In this document: in pieces, positions 35,718 to 44,241 of the stretch | Position numbering within the stretch: position 1 is the stretch's first letter | Layout: each line of letters starts with the position of its first letter | Source of the DNA: Shewanella sp. MBTL60-112-B2 | GTDB lineage: Bacteria; Pseudomonadota; Gammaproteobacteria; Enterobacterales; Shewanellaceae | NCBI RefSeq assembly: GCF_019655055.1 | Contig: NZ_BPFA01000006.1 | Coordinates: 62,001 to 126,000, forward strand | Length of the DNA stretch: 64,000 nucleotides | Reading direction: 5' to 3' | Notes under the pieces: model-generated | The model's input: only the letters and a program-made list of their open reading frames with translations | Databases searched by the model: none | Told to the model about the DNA's origin: nothing | Translations under genes and position numbers: made by a program

Positions 35718-37634
35718 ATGAATTACAAATTCAAATTGCTGGCCCTCACTTTATCCATCGTTTCCCCGTTCGCTTTTGCAGATGATATTGAGAAAATTAC
35801 CGTTCATGGTGTGCGATATCATGAAGACGGCACCTATACCAATGTCTATCTAGGTAATGACGTGACGATTATCAGCAATGAGATGATCCACGCCGCTGGT
35901 GGGGTGGATATTAATAAGATTTTAAGCCAATTTGTGCCGGGTTTGTTTGCGAACGGACGGGCTGGGCGTCATACCGATACTGATTACTCGCTACAAGGGA
36001 GTCGGCCGCAAGATATCTTGTGGTTATTAGATGGTAATAGATTGAATAACCGCCTTTATGGTTCGACTTATACCGACAGCATTAATCCAATGTTGATTGA
36101 ACGAATCGAAGTGATCAAAGGAGCGCAAAGTGTGCTATTTGGTTCTGAAGCGATTGCGGGCGTCATCAATATCATCACTAAAAGCTATCAAGGCAGTGAC
36201 TCTGCAGAGCTAAGTCTTGCTGCTGATACTTTGCCAAGTTATGACCTTTCAGGTTTTGTCAGCAGTGAAATTGAATCTTTACAATTAAGCCTTGCAGCGA
36301 GTTCAAGTCAGTCAGAAGGCTACGCGCTTTGGCCTGATGAAGAGTATTCACCTACAGCCGCGCTAGATAAAGAGCGCGGTTACCAAATGAATAATTTGAA
36401 TGCGAAGCTCCGTTGGGCACTAAGCGATAATCATCAGCTGACGGTTTTTGCCCAATACAGTGATGGCCTGCTTGAGCGGCCCTTAGCTTATGATGCGATT
36501 TTAAGTGAGAACCAGCGTAAACAAACAATTGCTTATGTTGATTGGCAACTGCAGGCGTCAGATCAGTTGCTGCTGCAAGCTAAAGTCAATTATCAGCATT
36601 GGGACTCTCGCTACAGTGAAATTACTCAAGATGAAAATGGCAATGCGGCAGTGACATATTGGCAGCAATACTGGGGCTTTAAAGAGCTTGGGGCGCAAGT
36701 TAGTGCTAATTATCAAACACAGGCGGGGAGTCAGTGGATTTTAGGTGGCCAGTATGAGGAATATGAGGGGGCTGACGAAGTGATGTTGTTCACTGCAGAC
36801 AAAGATCATACTTATTCCTTGTTCAGTCAGTACCAGCCTCATATCGGTGCCTTGCCGGATACACAATTGTCGATTGGAGCTAGGGTCAATCGTTTAGCAA
36901 ATGATGAAACCATCTGGGTGGGCAATTTCGCGCTAACTCATGATATCGCTCAAGACCTTCAGTTAAAAGGGAGCCTAGGCAATGCCTATCGTCAGCCTAC
37001 AGCTTCAGAGTTGCATGCAAAAGTCGGTACTCTTGGCAACCCTGAACTCATGGCTGAAACGAGTCAAAGCATCAATTTAGGTCTTCAATATCAGGGTGAT
37101 ATTTCTATAACGCTTGATGGGTATTGGCGCAGTATTGATAACCTTATTGAGCCACGTGTTATTAGTGATGTTGAGTTTATCTATGACAACTTAGACGCCC
37201 GTGTTGAAAGTTACGGTATCGACTTACACCTTGTCAGTGAGTTATCAGCGCAGCTATTAATGGAGCTCAGTGGCAGTTACGCTTCAGCGGAAAGGCAAGA
37301 CACTGGAGAGCAGATTGAACGGATCCCCGAATATACTGGGTTTGCAAAGCTTAGTTATGATCTCAATGACGATATCTCTATCTGGGCAAGCGGTCAATAT
37401 GTGGGAGAGTTTGTTGATTACGGATTGATAGCTGGGGATTACATGCTTGCTAATGTGGGGATCCAAGCTTGGATCACGCCGATGCAAGAGCAACAAGTGT
37501 CGCTGACAATTGACAACCTATTTGATAGTGAAGTGACCCAAAGCATTTTTAAACATGGTCACAAAGCAGAATATCCCATTGCTAGCTTGGGCGCGCCGCG
37601 TACATTGCAGCTGCAGTATCGCTATCTTTTTTAG
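35718..37634 (+). CDS. TonB-dependent outer membrane receptor
   Basis: A 638-residue receptor with signal peptide MNYKFKLLALTLSIVSPFAFA, a TonB box-like segment (EKITVHG) and plug domain: DVTIISNEMI, ILSQFVPGLF, DTDYSLQGSRPQDILWLLDG, and IERIEVIKGAQSVLFGSEAIAGVINIITK. The beta-barrel ends with the terminal aromatic LQYRYLF needed for outer membrane assembly. Size and plug motifs resemble the BtuB/small-ligand group, but no cobalamin riboswitch or Fur box is seen upstream, so the ligand is open. It is a single-gene unit. Confidence 0.9.
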   Translation: MNYKFKLLALTLSIVSPFAFADDIEKITVHGVRYHEDGTYTNVYLGNDVTIISNEMIHAAGGVDINKILSQFVPGLFANGRAGRHTDTDYSLQGSRPQDILWLLDGNRLNNRLYGSTYTDSINPMLIERIEVIKGAQSVLFGSEAIAGVINIITKSYQGSDSAELSLAADTLPSYDLSGFVSSEIESLQLSLAASSSQSEGYALWPDEEYSPTAALDKERGYQMNNLNAKLRWALSDNHQLTVFAQYSDGLLERPLAYDAILSENQRKQTIAYVDWQLQASDQLLLQAKVNYQHWDSRYSEITQDENGNAAVTYWQQYWGFKELGAQVSANYQTQAGSQWILGGQYEEYEGADEVMLFTADKDHTYSLFSQYQPHIGALPDTQLSIGARVNRLANDETIWVGNFALTHDIAQDLQLKGSLGNAYRQPTASELHAKVGTLGNPELMAETSQSINLGLQYQGDISITLDGYWRSIDNLIEPRVISDVEFIYDNLDARVESYGIDLHLVSELSAQLLMELSGSYASAERQDTGEQIERIPEYTGFAKLSYDLNDDISIWASGQYVGEFVDYGLIAGDYMLANVGIQAWITPMQEQQVSLTIDNLFDSEVTQSIFKHGHKAEYPIASLGAPRTLQLQYRYLF

Positions 37635-37946
37635 TCCAGCCGGTTGGCAGAATCAAGACTAACGCTAACTCTTTACTCTCAGGTTTTGCCTAACCTTAAG
37701 CGCTAAATAGCGGGTGTTTTTGTGGCTAAAATCGAAAAAGAGTAGATTTTAGCTATGCTTGTGTTGTTTGTGTTTTTTATGTTGTCGGTTTTGCTGTGTT
37801 TTTGCGTTAGTTGGGTTAATATGTTGCGGCTTGTTGCTTGGCTATTTGCCGTAGATTGTAGTTGTGACTATGAGTTTTTGGGTTAAACATGATGCTGATT
37901 AAAGAAATAGCAGCAGAGTGTAATGCTCATTAGCAGGTGAAAGTTT
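37635..37946. other. Intergenic region before the OmpA-like gene
   Basis: A 312-bp stretch, very T- and G-rich on the plus strand. A weak CGCTAAATAGCG hairpin followed by GGTGTTTTT at about 37700 may end the receptor transcript. A 43-codon hydrophobic frame at 37755-37886 lacks a ribosome site and is probably chance. Confidence 0.4.
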
Positions 37947-38540
37947 ATGGCGAAGTTAGCACTTTTAGTACTGGTTGCCTCGTTTGCGTCGGCAAATATA
38001 CTCGCTGAACCTTGGCAAGATAGCGATATGGACGGCGTGCCAGATCGTAAAGATGCATGTGCTGATACACAGCCTCAAGTCGTAGTCGATGCGCGTGGCT
38101 GTAGTAAGTCTGCCATGACTAAACAGGGCATAAAGGTGATGCCTCTATTATGCCTTAAAACAAGTAATGCTCAGCGGTATCCAGCAGGCTGCTCTGACAC
38201 TGAATTGTCATCTGTGGCAGTTAGGTTTGAGTTTGCAAGGGCTGAGGTATTGTTATCACAATATCAAGCGCTTGAGCGATTAGCGCGTTGGCTTAGCTCA
38301 AATAATGTGGTGTTGCAGTTAATAGGCCATACCGATTCAGTTGGTGAGCCCAATGTTAATCTGCAACTATCACTTGAACGAGCAGAGCAAGTAAAAAAGT
38401 CATTAGTCGAGCAGTTTGGATTTGCTGCTGAAAGATTTCAGATTAAAGGCGTGGGAAGTATGTTTCCTGTTGCTAATAATCAAACCGCGTTGGGGCGTGC
38501 ACAGAACCGACGTGTAGAGTTTGTTGTTATTGTTCAATAG
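37947..38540 (+). CDS. OmpA-family peptidoglycan-associated protein
   Basis: A 197-residue exported protein. After the signal peptide (MAKLALLVLVASFASANILA) comes a thrombospondin type-3-like calcium motif, DSDMDGVPDRKDACADTQP, then a Cys pair and the C-terminal OmpA domain: LLSQYQALERLARWL, LIGHTDSVGEPNVNLQLSLERAEQVKKSLV and GRAQNRRVEFVV. It lacks a beta-barrel, so it is likely periplasmic and tethers to peptidoglycan. It is 29 bp upstream of the mscS gene. Confidence 0.9.
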   Translation: MAKLALLVLVASFASANILAEPWQDSDMDGVPDRKDACADTQPQVVVDARGCSKSAMTKQGIKVMPLLCLKTSNAQRYPAGCSDTELSSVAVRFEFARAEVLLSQYQALERLARWLSSNNVVLQLIGHTDSVGEPNVNLQLSLERAEQVKKSLVEQFGFAAERFQIKGVGSMFPVANNQTALGRAQNRRVEFVVIVQ

Positions 38541-38569
38541 TTATTTCTTAAATTTGATGGAGTATATAA

Positions 38570-39394
38570 ATGGATAACTTGCAAGGGTTAATGGACCAAG
38601 CACCGGAGTTAATCGTCACTTATGGCATGAAGGTTGTTTTTGCCATTATCATTTTTATCATCGGTAAATTCTTATCGAATGTAGCCAAAAACCTCACCTC
38701 TAAGCTGCTTAAAAAGCGTAAAGTCGACAATACGGTTGTATCGTTTGTTGCCAATATGGCTTGGGCCTTGGTGTTTGTATTTACCATTGTCGCCACGCTT
38801 GGGCAAATCGGTGTTCAAACTGCATCTTTAGTTGCAGTGATTGGTGCCGCGGGTTTAGCTGTAGGTTTAGCGCTTCAAGGTTCGTTGTCTAACTTTGCTG
38901 CCGGCGTATTGATGGTGCTATTTAGACCATGCCGCGTCGGTGATTATGTTGAAGCCGCTGGTATTTCGGGCACTGTTGATGAAATTACTATTTTCTCGAC
39001 TCGACTACTGACTCCTGACAATAAGGTGGTTATCGCACCAAACTCGGCCATGATGAATGGTAACATCGTCAACTATTCAGCCATGGAAACACGCCGTTTA
39101 GATCTAGTGATTGGCGTGTCATACGACGCAAACTTAGCTGAGACTAAAAAGGTTTTAACTAATATTCTTGAAAATAGTCAGTATGTGCTTAAAGACCCTG
39201 CTTACACAGTCGCCGTTGCTGAGCTGGCAGACTCTTCAGTTAACTTCGTGGTTCGCCCATGGGTAAAAGGTTCTGATTACTGGCCTGCTCATTTTGAAAT
39301 TCTTGAGCAAATCAAAATTGCACTCGATGAAGCGGGCATTGGTATTCCATATCCGCAAATGGATCTTTATGTGAAAGAGACTCCAGCGGCTTAA
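38570..39394 (+). CDS. mscS: Small-conductance mechanosensitive channel
   Basis: A 274-residue inner membrane channel that opens under osmotic down-shock. There are three membrane helices; the pore helix TM3 has the Gly/Ala packing pattern GAAGLAVGLALQGSLSNFAAGVLM, followed by the MscS beta-domain FRPCRVGDYVEAAGISGTVDEI and TPDNKVVIAPNSAMMNGNIVNYS. The size matches E. coli MscS. It shares a strand with the OmpA-like gene and ends at a palindromic terminator. Confidence 0.94.
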   Translation: MDNLQGLMDQAPELIVTYGMKVVFAIIIFIIGKFLSNVAKNLTSKLLKKRKVDNTVVSFVANMAWALVFVFTIVATLGQIGVQTASLVAVIGAAGLAVGLALQGSLSNFAAGVLMVLFRPCRVGDYVEAAGISGTVDEITIFSTRLLTPDNKVVIAPNSAMMNGNIVNYSAMETRRLDLVIGVSYDANLAETKKVLTNILENSQYVLKDPAYTVAVAELADSSVNFVVRPWVKGSDYWPAHFEILEQIKIALDEAGIGIPYPQMDLYVKETPAA

Positions 39395-39420
39395 CGCTTA
39401 CGAGTTAAATCACAGCTAAT

Positions 39421-39448
39421 AAAAAGGTCGGCATATGCCGACCTTTTT
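39421..39448. terminator. Bidirectional terminator, mscS / TRIC gene
   Basis: A 28-bp perfect palindrome, AAAAAGGTCGGCAT / ATGCCGACCTTTTT, between convergent genes. It has A- and T-tracts on both sides. Confidence 0.9.
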
Positions 39449-39464
39449 ATTAGAAATTTTCAGC

Positions 39465-40103
39465 CTAATGGGCGTTATCTGACTGATACTGATAATCAAA
39501 CTTGGGCATTGACCACTTATAGCGAATGGCTAGCATTCTAAAACTAAAGCCAAAGATCAATGATATAGAAAGGTTAATCCATTCAGGCACACCATTAAAC
39601 TTCATGGCGACGTAAGCTGAGGCTGTCAACAATGCGACTAGGGCGTAGAGCTCTTTCTTAAAGATAAGCGGTACTTGATTACACAGGATATCGCGGATCA
39701 CGCCGCCAAATACGCCAGTTACCACGCCCATCACAATGGCAATTTCAGGACTAAAGCCTAGAGTTAAGGTTTTTTGTGCGCCGATAATCGAGAACACCGC
39801 TAAACCTATGGCGTCAATTGCGAGAAATAGTTTAGATAAGTGACGCATCACTGGAGCGATCATCACAGTAAGCAAAGAAGCCGCAGCAATTGCTATCAAA
39901 TAGTGGACATTCTCAATCCAGATTAATGGGTAGTTACCGAGTAAGATATCACGCAATGTGCCACCACCAATCGCGGTAACACAACCTATGATGACTACAC
40001 CAAATAGGTCCATCTGTTTTTTACCAGCAGCCAGTGCACCTGTCATTGCTTCGGCCAAAATACCGATTAACCATAAAAAGCTGATAACTTTAACTTCTAA
40101 CAT
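39465..40103 (-). CDS. TRIC-type cation channel family protein (UPF0126, YadS/YicG-like)
   Basis: A 212-residue membrane protein of seven helices with an internal repeat. Each half carries the family motif: GGGTLRDILLGNYPLIW (first) and GGVIRDILCNQVPLIF (second). Bacterial members are related to trimeric intracellular cation channels; the physiological role is unproven. The frame is open to a TTG at 40163, but the ATG at 40103 (MLEVKVISFLWLIGILAEA) gives the normal N-terminus. Confidence 0.9.
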   Translation of the reverse strand: MLEVKVISFLWLIGILAEAMTGALAAGKKQMDLFGVVIIGCVTAIGGGTLRDILLGNYPLIWIENVHYLIAIAAASLLTVMIAPVMRHLSKLFLAIDAIGLAVFSIIGAQKTLTLGFSPEIAIVMGVVTGVFGGVIRDILCNQVPLIFKKELYALVALLTASAYVAMKFNGVPEWINLSISLIFGFSFRMLAIRYKWSMPKFDYQYQSDNAH

Positions 40104-40440
40104 AATATGCACTAGCTCAATAAAAGGAGGAGGATTTTGCCTCTTTCTAGGCCAAAAATACAATGATAAAAGTTAAATTATCGCATTATATTTTCTAATG
40201 TTTAATTATTCTGATAATTGTCTGCCCCCTTTATTTGTGGGTTTGATCTAATTACTGCTATAAGTTATGCACTTGAACAGCTTTCATCTTTATAGAAATT
40301 GTTATTTATTTGTGTAATTTGCTCTGTAAGCTTTATTTTTCTCATTTGTAAACTTAAGTTTTTTTCTGGTAGTTGGCTGCAGGCTTCAGTAATATTGGCC
40401 AGTATTTGATAATTCCAGATCTAGAAACTTGAGGTTAACA

Positions 40441-41457
40441 ATGATTGATTTTCGCAGTGATACGGTCACTAAGCCTACGGCTGCTATGCGCGCCGCTATT
40501 AGTCAGGCTGAAGTTGGGGATGATGTTTATGGCGATGATCCAAGTGTTAACTACCTTGAAGATATGGCCGCAGAGATGTTTGGTTATGATAATGCACTAT
40601 TTACCTCTTCAGGGACTCAAGCAAATTTACTTGCCTTGATGGCACACTGTGAGCGCGGTGATGAATACTTATGTGGCCAGCAAGCCCATAACTATAAGTT
40701 TGAAGGTGGTGGAGCGGCGGTTCTGGGCAGTATTCAGCCTCAGCCGCTAACAAACCAAGCAGACGGCAGTATCTTATTGAGCGATATTGAGGGAGCAATT
40801 AAGCCTGATGATATTCATTTTGCACGTACTCGCTTATTAAGCTTAGAAAACACCATTGGCGGTAAGATTGTACCGCAGGAGTATCTCGCATCGGCGCAGG
40901 CATTAGCCTTCGAGCGTGGCTTAAAAATCCACTTAGATGGTGCTCGCGTCGCAAACGCTGCGGTAGCGCAAAATATTCCAATGACAGAGATCACTCAGTA
41001 TTTCGACTCGGTTTCAATCTGCCTGTCTAAGGGATTATGTGCGCCAGTTGGCTCAATATTATTGGGTGATGAGCGATTAATTAATAAGGCGAGACGCTGG
41101 CGTAAAGTGCTCGGTGGCGGTATGCGTCAGGCTGGAATGATAGCCTCTGCAGCAACACTTGCCTTGACCGAACAGGTTGAACGTTTGGCAGAAGATCACG
41201 AGAATGCAGCCTATCTTGCCGCTGAGTTATCTCATATCGAAGGCTTTGAAGTTGATATGTCATTGGTGCAGACCAATATGGTGTTTGCTACGGTGAGTGA
41301 CAAGATAGATCCTAAAGCTTTGGCATTCGAACTGAAGGCTAAAGGCATTTTATTGAGCCCAGGTAAAACGATTCGTTTGGTGACCCATGCCGATATATCA
41401 AGAGCCGATATCACACGCTTTATCAGTGAATTAAAGGGGCTGTTAAGCCGTAATTAA
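40441..41457 (+). CDS. ltaE: Low-specificity L-threonine aldolase
   Basis: Cleaves L-threonine and L-allo-threonine to glycine and acetaldehyde with PLP. The 338-residue protein begins MIDFRSDTVTKPTAAMRAAI and shows EVGDDVYGDDPSVN, FTSSGTQANLLALMAH, HLDGARVANAAVA and the PLP lysine in SICLSKGLCAPVGS. ATG 40441 with GAGG upstream is preferred to the in-frame TTG at 40429. A single-gene unit with a strong terminator. Confidence 0.95.
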   Translation: MIDFRSDTVTKPTAAMRAAISQAEVGDDVYGDDPSVNYLEDMAAEMFGYDNALFTSSGTQANLLALMAHCERGDEYLCGQQAHNYKFEGGGAAVLGSIQPQPLTNQADGSILLSDIEGAIKPDDIHFARTRLLSLENTIGGKIVPQEYLASAQALAFERGLKIHLDGARVANAAVAQNIPMTEITQYFDSVSICLSKGLCAPVGSILLGDERLINKARRWRKVLGGGMRQAGMIASAATLALTEQVERLAEDHENAAYLAAELSHIEGFEVDMSLVQTNMVFATVSDKIDPKALAFELKAKGILLSPGKTIRLVTHADISRADITRFISELKGLLSRN

Positions 41458-41511
41458 TTGGATCGAAGTTGATAGGGCAGAAGTCAATCAGCTTTTAGTC
41501 ATTTAATTAAT

Positions 41512-41541
41512 AAAACCTAGGCCATCGCCTAGGTTTTTTGT
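41512..41541 (+). terminator. Terminator of ltaE
   Basis: AAAACCTAGGC / GCCTAGGTTTT around a 4-nt loop, followed by TTG and TTTTT. Confidence 0.88.
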
Positions 41542-41564
41542 TTTTGGGGGGAGTTCGATTGCTT

Positions 41565-42404
41565 TTAATGCTGGTGGCCCGACTCCCCCCCAGAGAGCTG
41601 ATTACCTTGGCTGTCATAGAAGCCCGAGCTGCCATGTTGAATAAAGCCTTGATGGATCATCTTGGCGATAAAAGGGTCGGACTCATTATCACCTACATCG
41701 GCAAAGTCCATATCTCTATATCCTGAAATTAAGCTGGTAAAGTCGTCATTAGAAAGCGCTTTTAGCGCCACTAACTGATAACTGACTTTGTTGCTATCTT
41801 GCTCAATGTTCGTCGTGACGTCCATTGCGACTGGTAATGCTATTTGGTCAGACCAAACAAGTTTGAGTTGGCTATGCTGTAGTGCAGTCTGGTAGCGATG
41901 GGTACCGATAAATCCAAGTGCTGCAATTTGATTTTCTCTTTCATCAGCAAATGCTTGGCTTATTTGTTCACTCAAAGAGAGTTGATTGAGAACGTTTGTT
42001 GATACAAGGTGATTTAACTGCTCAAAATCAAAGTGGATATTTAATGACAGCAGATCGCCTTTACGGTAGGAAATTGAGCGTTGCTCGTTAGGGAAATAAC
42101 GTACGTATTCGCCTTGTTTATTCCACATTTCAAAACTAACAGGACTACGCTGGTAGATCACTTGATGGTTATTTCTCAGTAGGGTCATAGTACTTTGTTG
42201 ACCCGATGGATGTTTGACTGTGTAAGTGGCGCTCAGATGGTTGGCGTCAATATCATTGCAGCTAAGACTTGTGGCATTCACCATAGTGATGCTTGCTGCG
42301 CAAAGGACAATGAGGCTAGTGAATACGGCGGCTTTGGAACTCGATTTTTTGACTCGGCGAGTTTCGGCCAGAGGCTCAGCTGATTGCGAAAATAATGACA
42401 GCAT
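41565..42404 (-). CDS. Uncharacterised exported protein beside alkaline phosphatases
   Basis: A 279-residue protein. After a charged 25-residue lead (SQSAEPLAETRRVKKSSSK) comes one hydrophobic segment, AAVFTSLIVLCAASITMVNA, that acts as a signal sequence or anchor. The rest is soluble, with repeated beta strands (ATYTVKHPSGQQSTMTLLRNNHQVIYQRSP) and a His-rich C-terminus (GGESGHQH). I do not recognise the family. It is 151 bp downstream of the tandem phosphatase genes on the same strand but separated by a terminator. Confidence 0.7.
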   Translation of the reverse strand: MLSLFSQSAEPLAETRRVKKSSSKAAVFTSLIVLCAASITMVNATSLSCNDIDANHLSATYTVKHPSGQQSTMTLLRNNHQVIYQRSPVSFEMWNKQGEYVRYFPNEQRSISYRKGDLLSLNIHFDFEQLNHLVSTNVLNQLSLSEQISQAFADERENQIAALGFIGTHRYQTALQHSQLKLVWSDQIALPVAMDVTTNIEQDSNKVSYQLVALKALSNDDFTSLISGYRDMDFADVGDNESDPFIAKMIHQGFIQHGSSGFYDSQGNQLSGGESGHQH

Positions 42405-42489
42405 ATTTGTTCCTTTGAGGGGCTATTTTTGAGGTTTATCAAGGCATCAAACCTGAGATAAGCCCCAGATAATAAGGGGGAAAGTTTGC

Positions 42490-42523
42490 CTAAATAAAGC
42501 CACCGAGTGCTATGTCGGTGGCT
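42490..42523 (-). terminator. Terminator of the tandem phosphatase genes
   Basis: AGCCACCGA / TCGGTGGCT, 8-nt loop; on the minus strand TTTATTTAGG follows. Confidence 0.78.
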
Positions 42524-42555
42524 ACAGTTTGCTCTAGGCTGTTTTTAATTAGACT

Positions 42556-44151
42556 TTACTGAGCAGCTTCGGCTTTTTCGACTAAGCTGCCCGCATGGTT
42601 CATCACATGGAAAAGGTGGTTCTGTTCAACCGTGCCTTGCACTAAGTGAGCTCCGGGGCCGCTTGCAAAAATACCAACGTCTTCACCTGCGTGGGTTTCG
42701 CTGCCAAGGGGCACGAGTGCCTCTTGATGAAAACCTGCGCTTTGAGTATCGACATAATTTAGGTCAAATCGCCCAGGCGCTGCAGCGTAGCCATAACGCT
42801 CATCACCACCGGTTTCCAAGTTGGCGTAACCAAGACCGTTGGCATAGCCGACAGTCGTATAAGGTAAGCCATTGGCATCGGTTGCATTGGTTACCCCGGG
42901 GAGTCCATCAGAGCCATTACCTTTGACCAGCCCTAATATTGGGTTGCCACGGGTAGGGTAGCCAGCAATGGTAAATACATGGCTGTGATCTGCAGTGACA
43001 ATTAACAGGGTGTCATTTTCAGAGGTTTTCTCCATGGCAACGCGCACCGCTTCAGACAGGGCGATAGTGTCGTGCAATGCGCGAGCAGCATTGCCAGCAT
43101 GGTGAGCATGGTCGATGCGCCCAGCTTCCACAATCAGCACAAAGCCCTTATCGTTTTTCTGCAAGATATCGATAGACTTAGCGGTCATTTCAGCAAGCGA
43201 AGGTTCGCCTGTGACGCCATCTGTAGTGCGGTCTAGTTCATACTCCATATGAGATGAATTAAATAAGCCAAGAGCATGGTCGGTAGTGGCAGGATCAAGC
43301 GCTAAGAACTCATCTCGACTCGCTACATAAGCGGCGTTGGTATATTTTGTTAGCCACTCAGAAGTAAGATCGCGGCTATCTAAACGCTTACCGTTTTTAC
43401 CTTCTGGGTCGGTGAGAGTGGTTGGAATAAAGGCGCGACGCCCGCCGCCCATGACCACATTTAAGCCTGCTCCGTAGTCAAAACTCAGTAGTTGCGATGC
43501 GATATCACTGCAACCGTTAGTAATAGCTTCATCGGGCAAGTCTGCGTCACTCTCCCAGTTACGTTCAGGTGCATGGGCATAGGTTGCAGCTGGTGTCGCG
43601 TGTGTAATACGCGCCGTAGAGACAACGCCAGTCGATAAGCCTGCCATCGCCGCCAGCTCAAGTGAAGTCACTAAGTTTTGCCCATCGGTCGAGGCGCAGT
43701 TACCGCGAATTACGCCCTCTGCCTGGCCAATAACACCGACATCAGTTTTAACGCCTGTCACCATAGCTGTCATGGTGCCAGCCGAGTCTGGTGTTTGGCC
43801 GTCGACGTTATAGGTTTTAGCTAGACCCACATAAGGTAAAGTTTCAAACGACAGTGAGTTTTCTTCACCAGTTTGGCCTTTTAACTGTCCTTCTAAAATG
43901 CGCGCCGCTGTTACAGTTGATACGCCCATGCCATCACCCACAAATAGAATGATGTTCTTTGCCGCGCCAGCCTCATTATTGACGTTGAGCTCTTGGGCTT
44001 TAGTCACCCGCGATTGACCGTCAACGAACCATTGGTTGACCGCAGTCCAATCTTGACCATCATTACCATCGGCCCCCTTATCACCATCATCGCCACAAGC
44101 GGCTAGGCCCAGCAGGGCGGAAATTGATAGTACCAGTAATTTCTTGTTCAT
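42556..44151 (-). CDS. Alkaline phosphatase, lipoprotein form
   Basis: A 531-residue alkaline-phosphatase-family enzyme that releases phosphate from monoesters outside the cytoplasm. MNKKLLVLSISALLGLAAC is a lipoprotein signal (lipid Cys 19) followed by a Gly/Asp-rich collagen-like linker (GDDGDKGADGNDGQD). Catalytic motifs: metal Asp in ILFVGDGMGVST, nucleophilic Ser in TPDSAGTMTAMVTGVKT, VTADHSHVF and GSETHAGEDV His ligands. The start at 44151 has GGAG in place; a longer frame begins four codons earlier. It is paralogous to the next gene upstream. Confidence 0.9.
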   Translation of the reverse strand: MNKKLLVLSISALLGLAACGDDGDKGADGNDGQDWTAVNQWFVDGQSRVTKAQELNVNNEAGAAKNIILFVGDGMGVSTVTAARILEGQLKGQTGEENSLSFETLPYVGLAKTYNVDGQTPDSAGTMTAMVTGVKTDVGVIGQAEGVIRGNCASTDGQNLVTSLELAAMAGLSTGVVSTARITHATPAATYAHAPERNWESDADLPDEAITNGCSDIASQLLSFDYGAGLNVVMGGGRRAFIPTTLTDPEGKNGKRLDSRDLTSEWLTKYTNAAYVASRDEFLALDPATTDHALGLFNSSHMEYELDRTTDGVTGEPSLAEMTAKSIDILQKNDKGFVLIVEAGRIDHAHHAGNAARALHDTIALSEAVRVAMEKTSENDTLLIVTADHSHVFTIAGYPTRGNPILGLVKGNGSDGLPGVTNATDANGLPYTTVGYANGLGYANLETGGDERYGYAAAPGRFDLNYVDTQSAGFHQEALVPLGSETHAGEDVGIFASGPGAHLVQGTVEQNHLFHVMNHAGSLVEKAEAAQ

Positions 44152-44241
44152 TTTAAACTCCATAAATGGGTACTCGTGCTGACGGCTGTGTCAGTGAGAG
44201 TCAGTCGTTATTTCGTACTGCTAAGAATGAGTACTCATTAG

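Noticed and set aside
37755..37886. A 43-codon hydrophobic frame between the TonB receptor and OmpA-like genes
   Set aside because: No ribosome site, and the T-rich strand would produce a hydrophobic peptide by chance.
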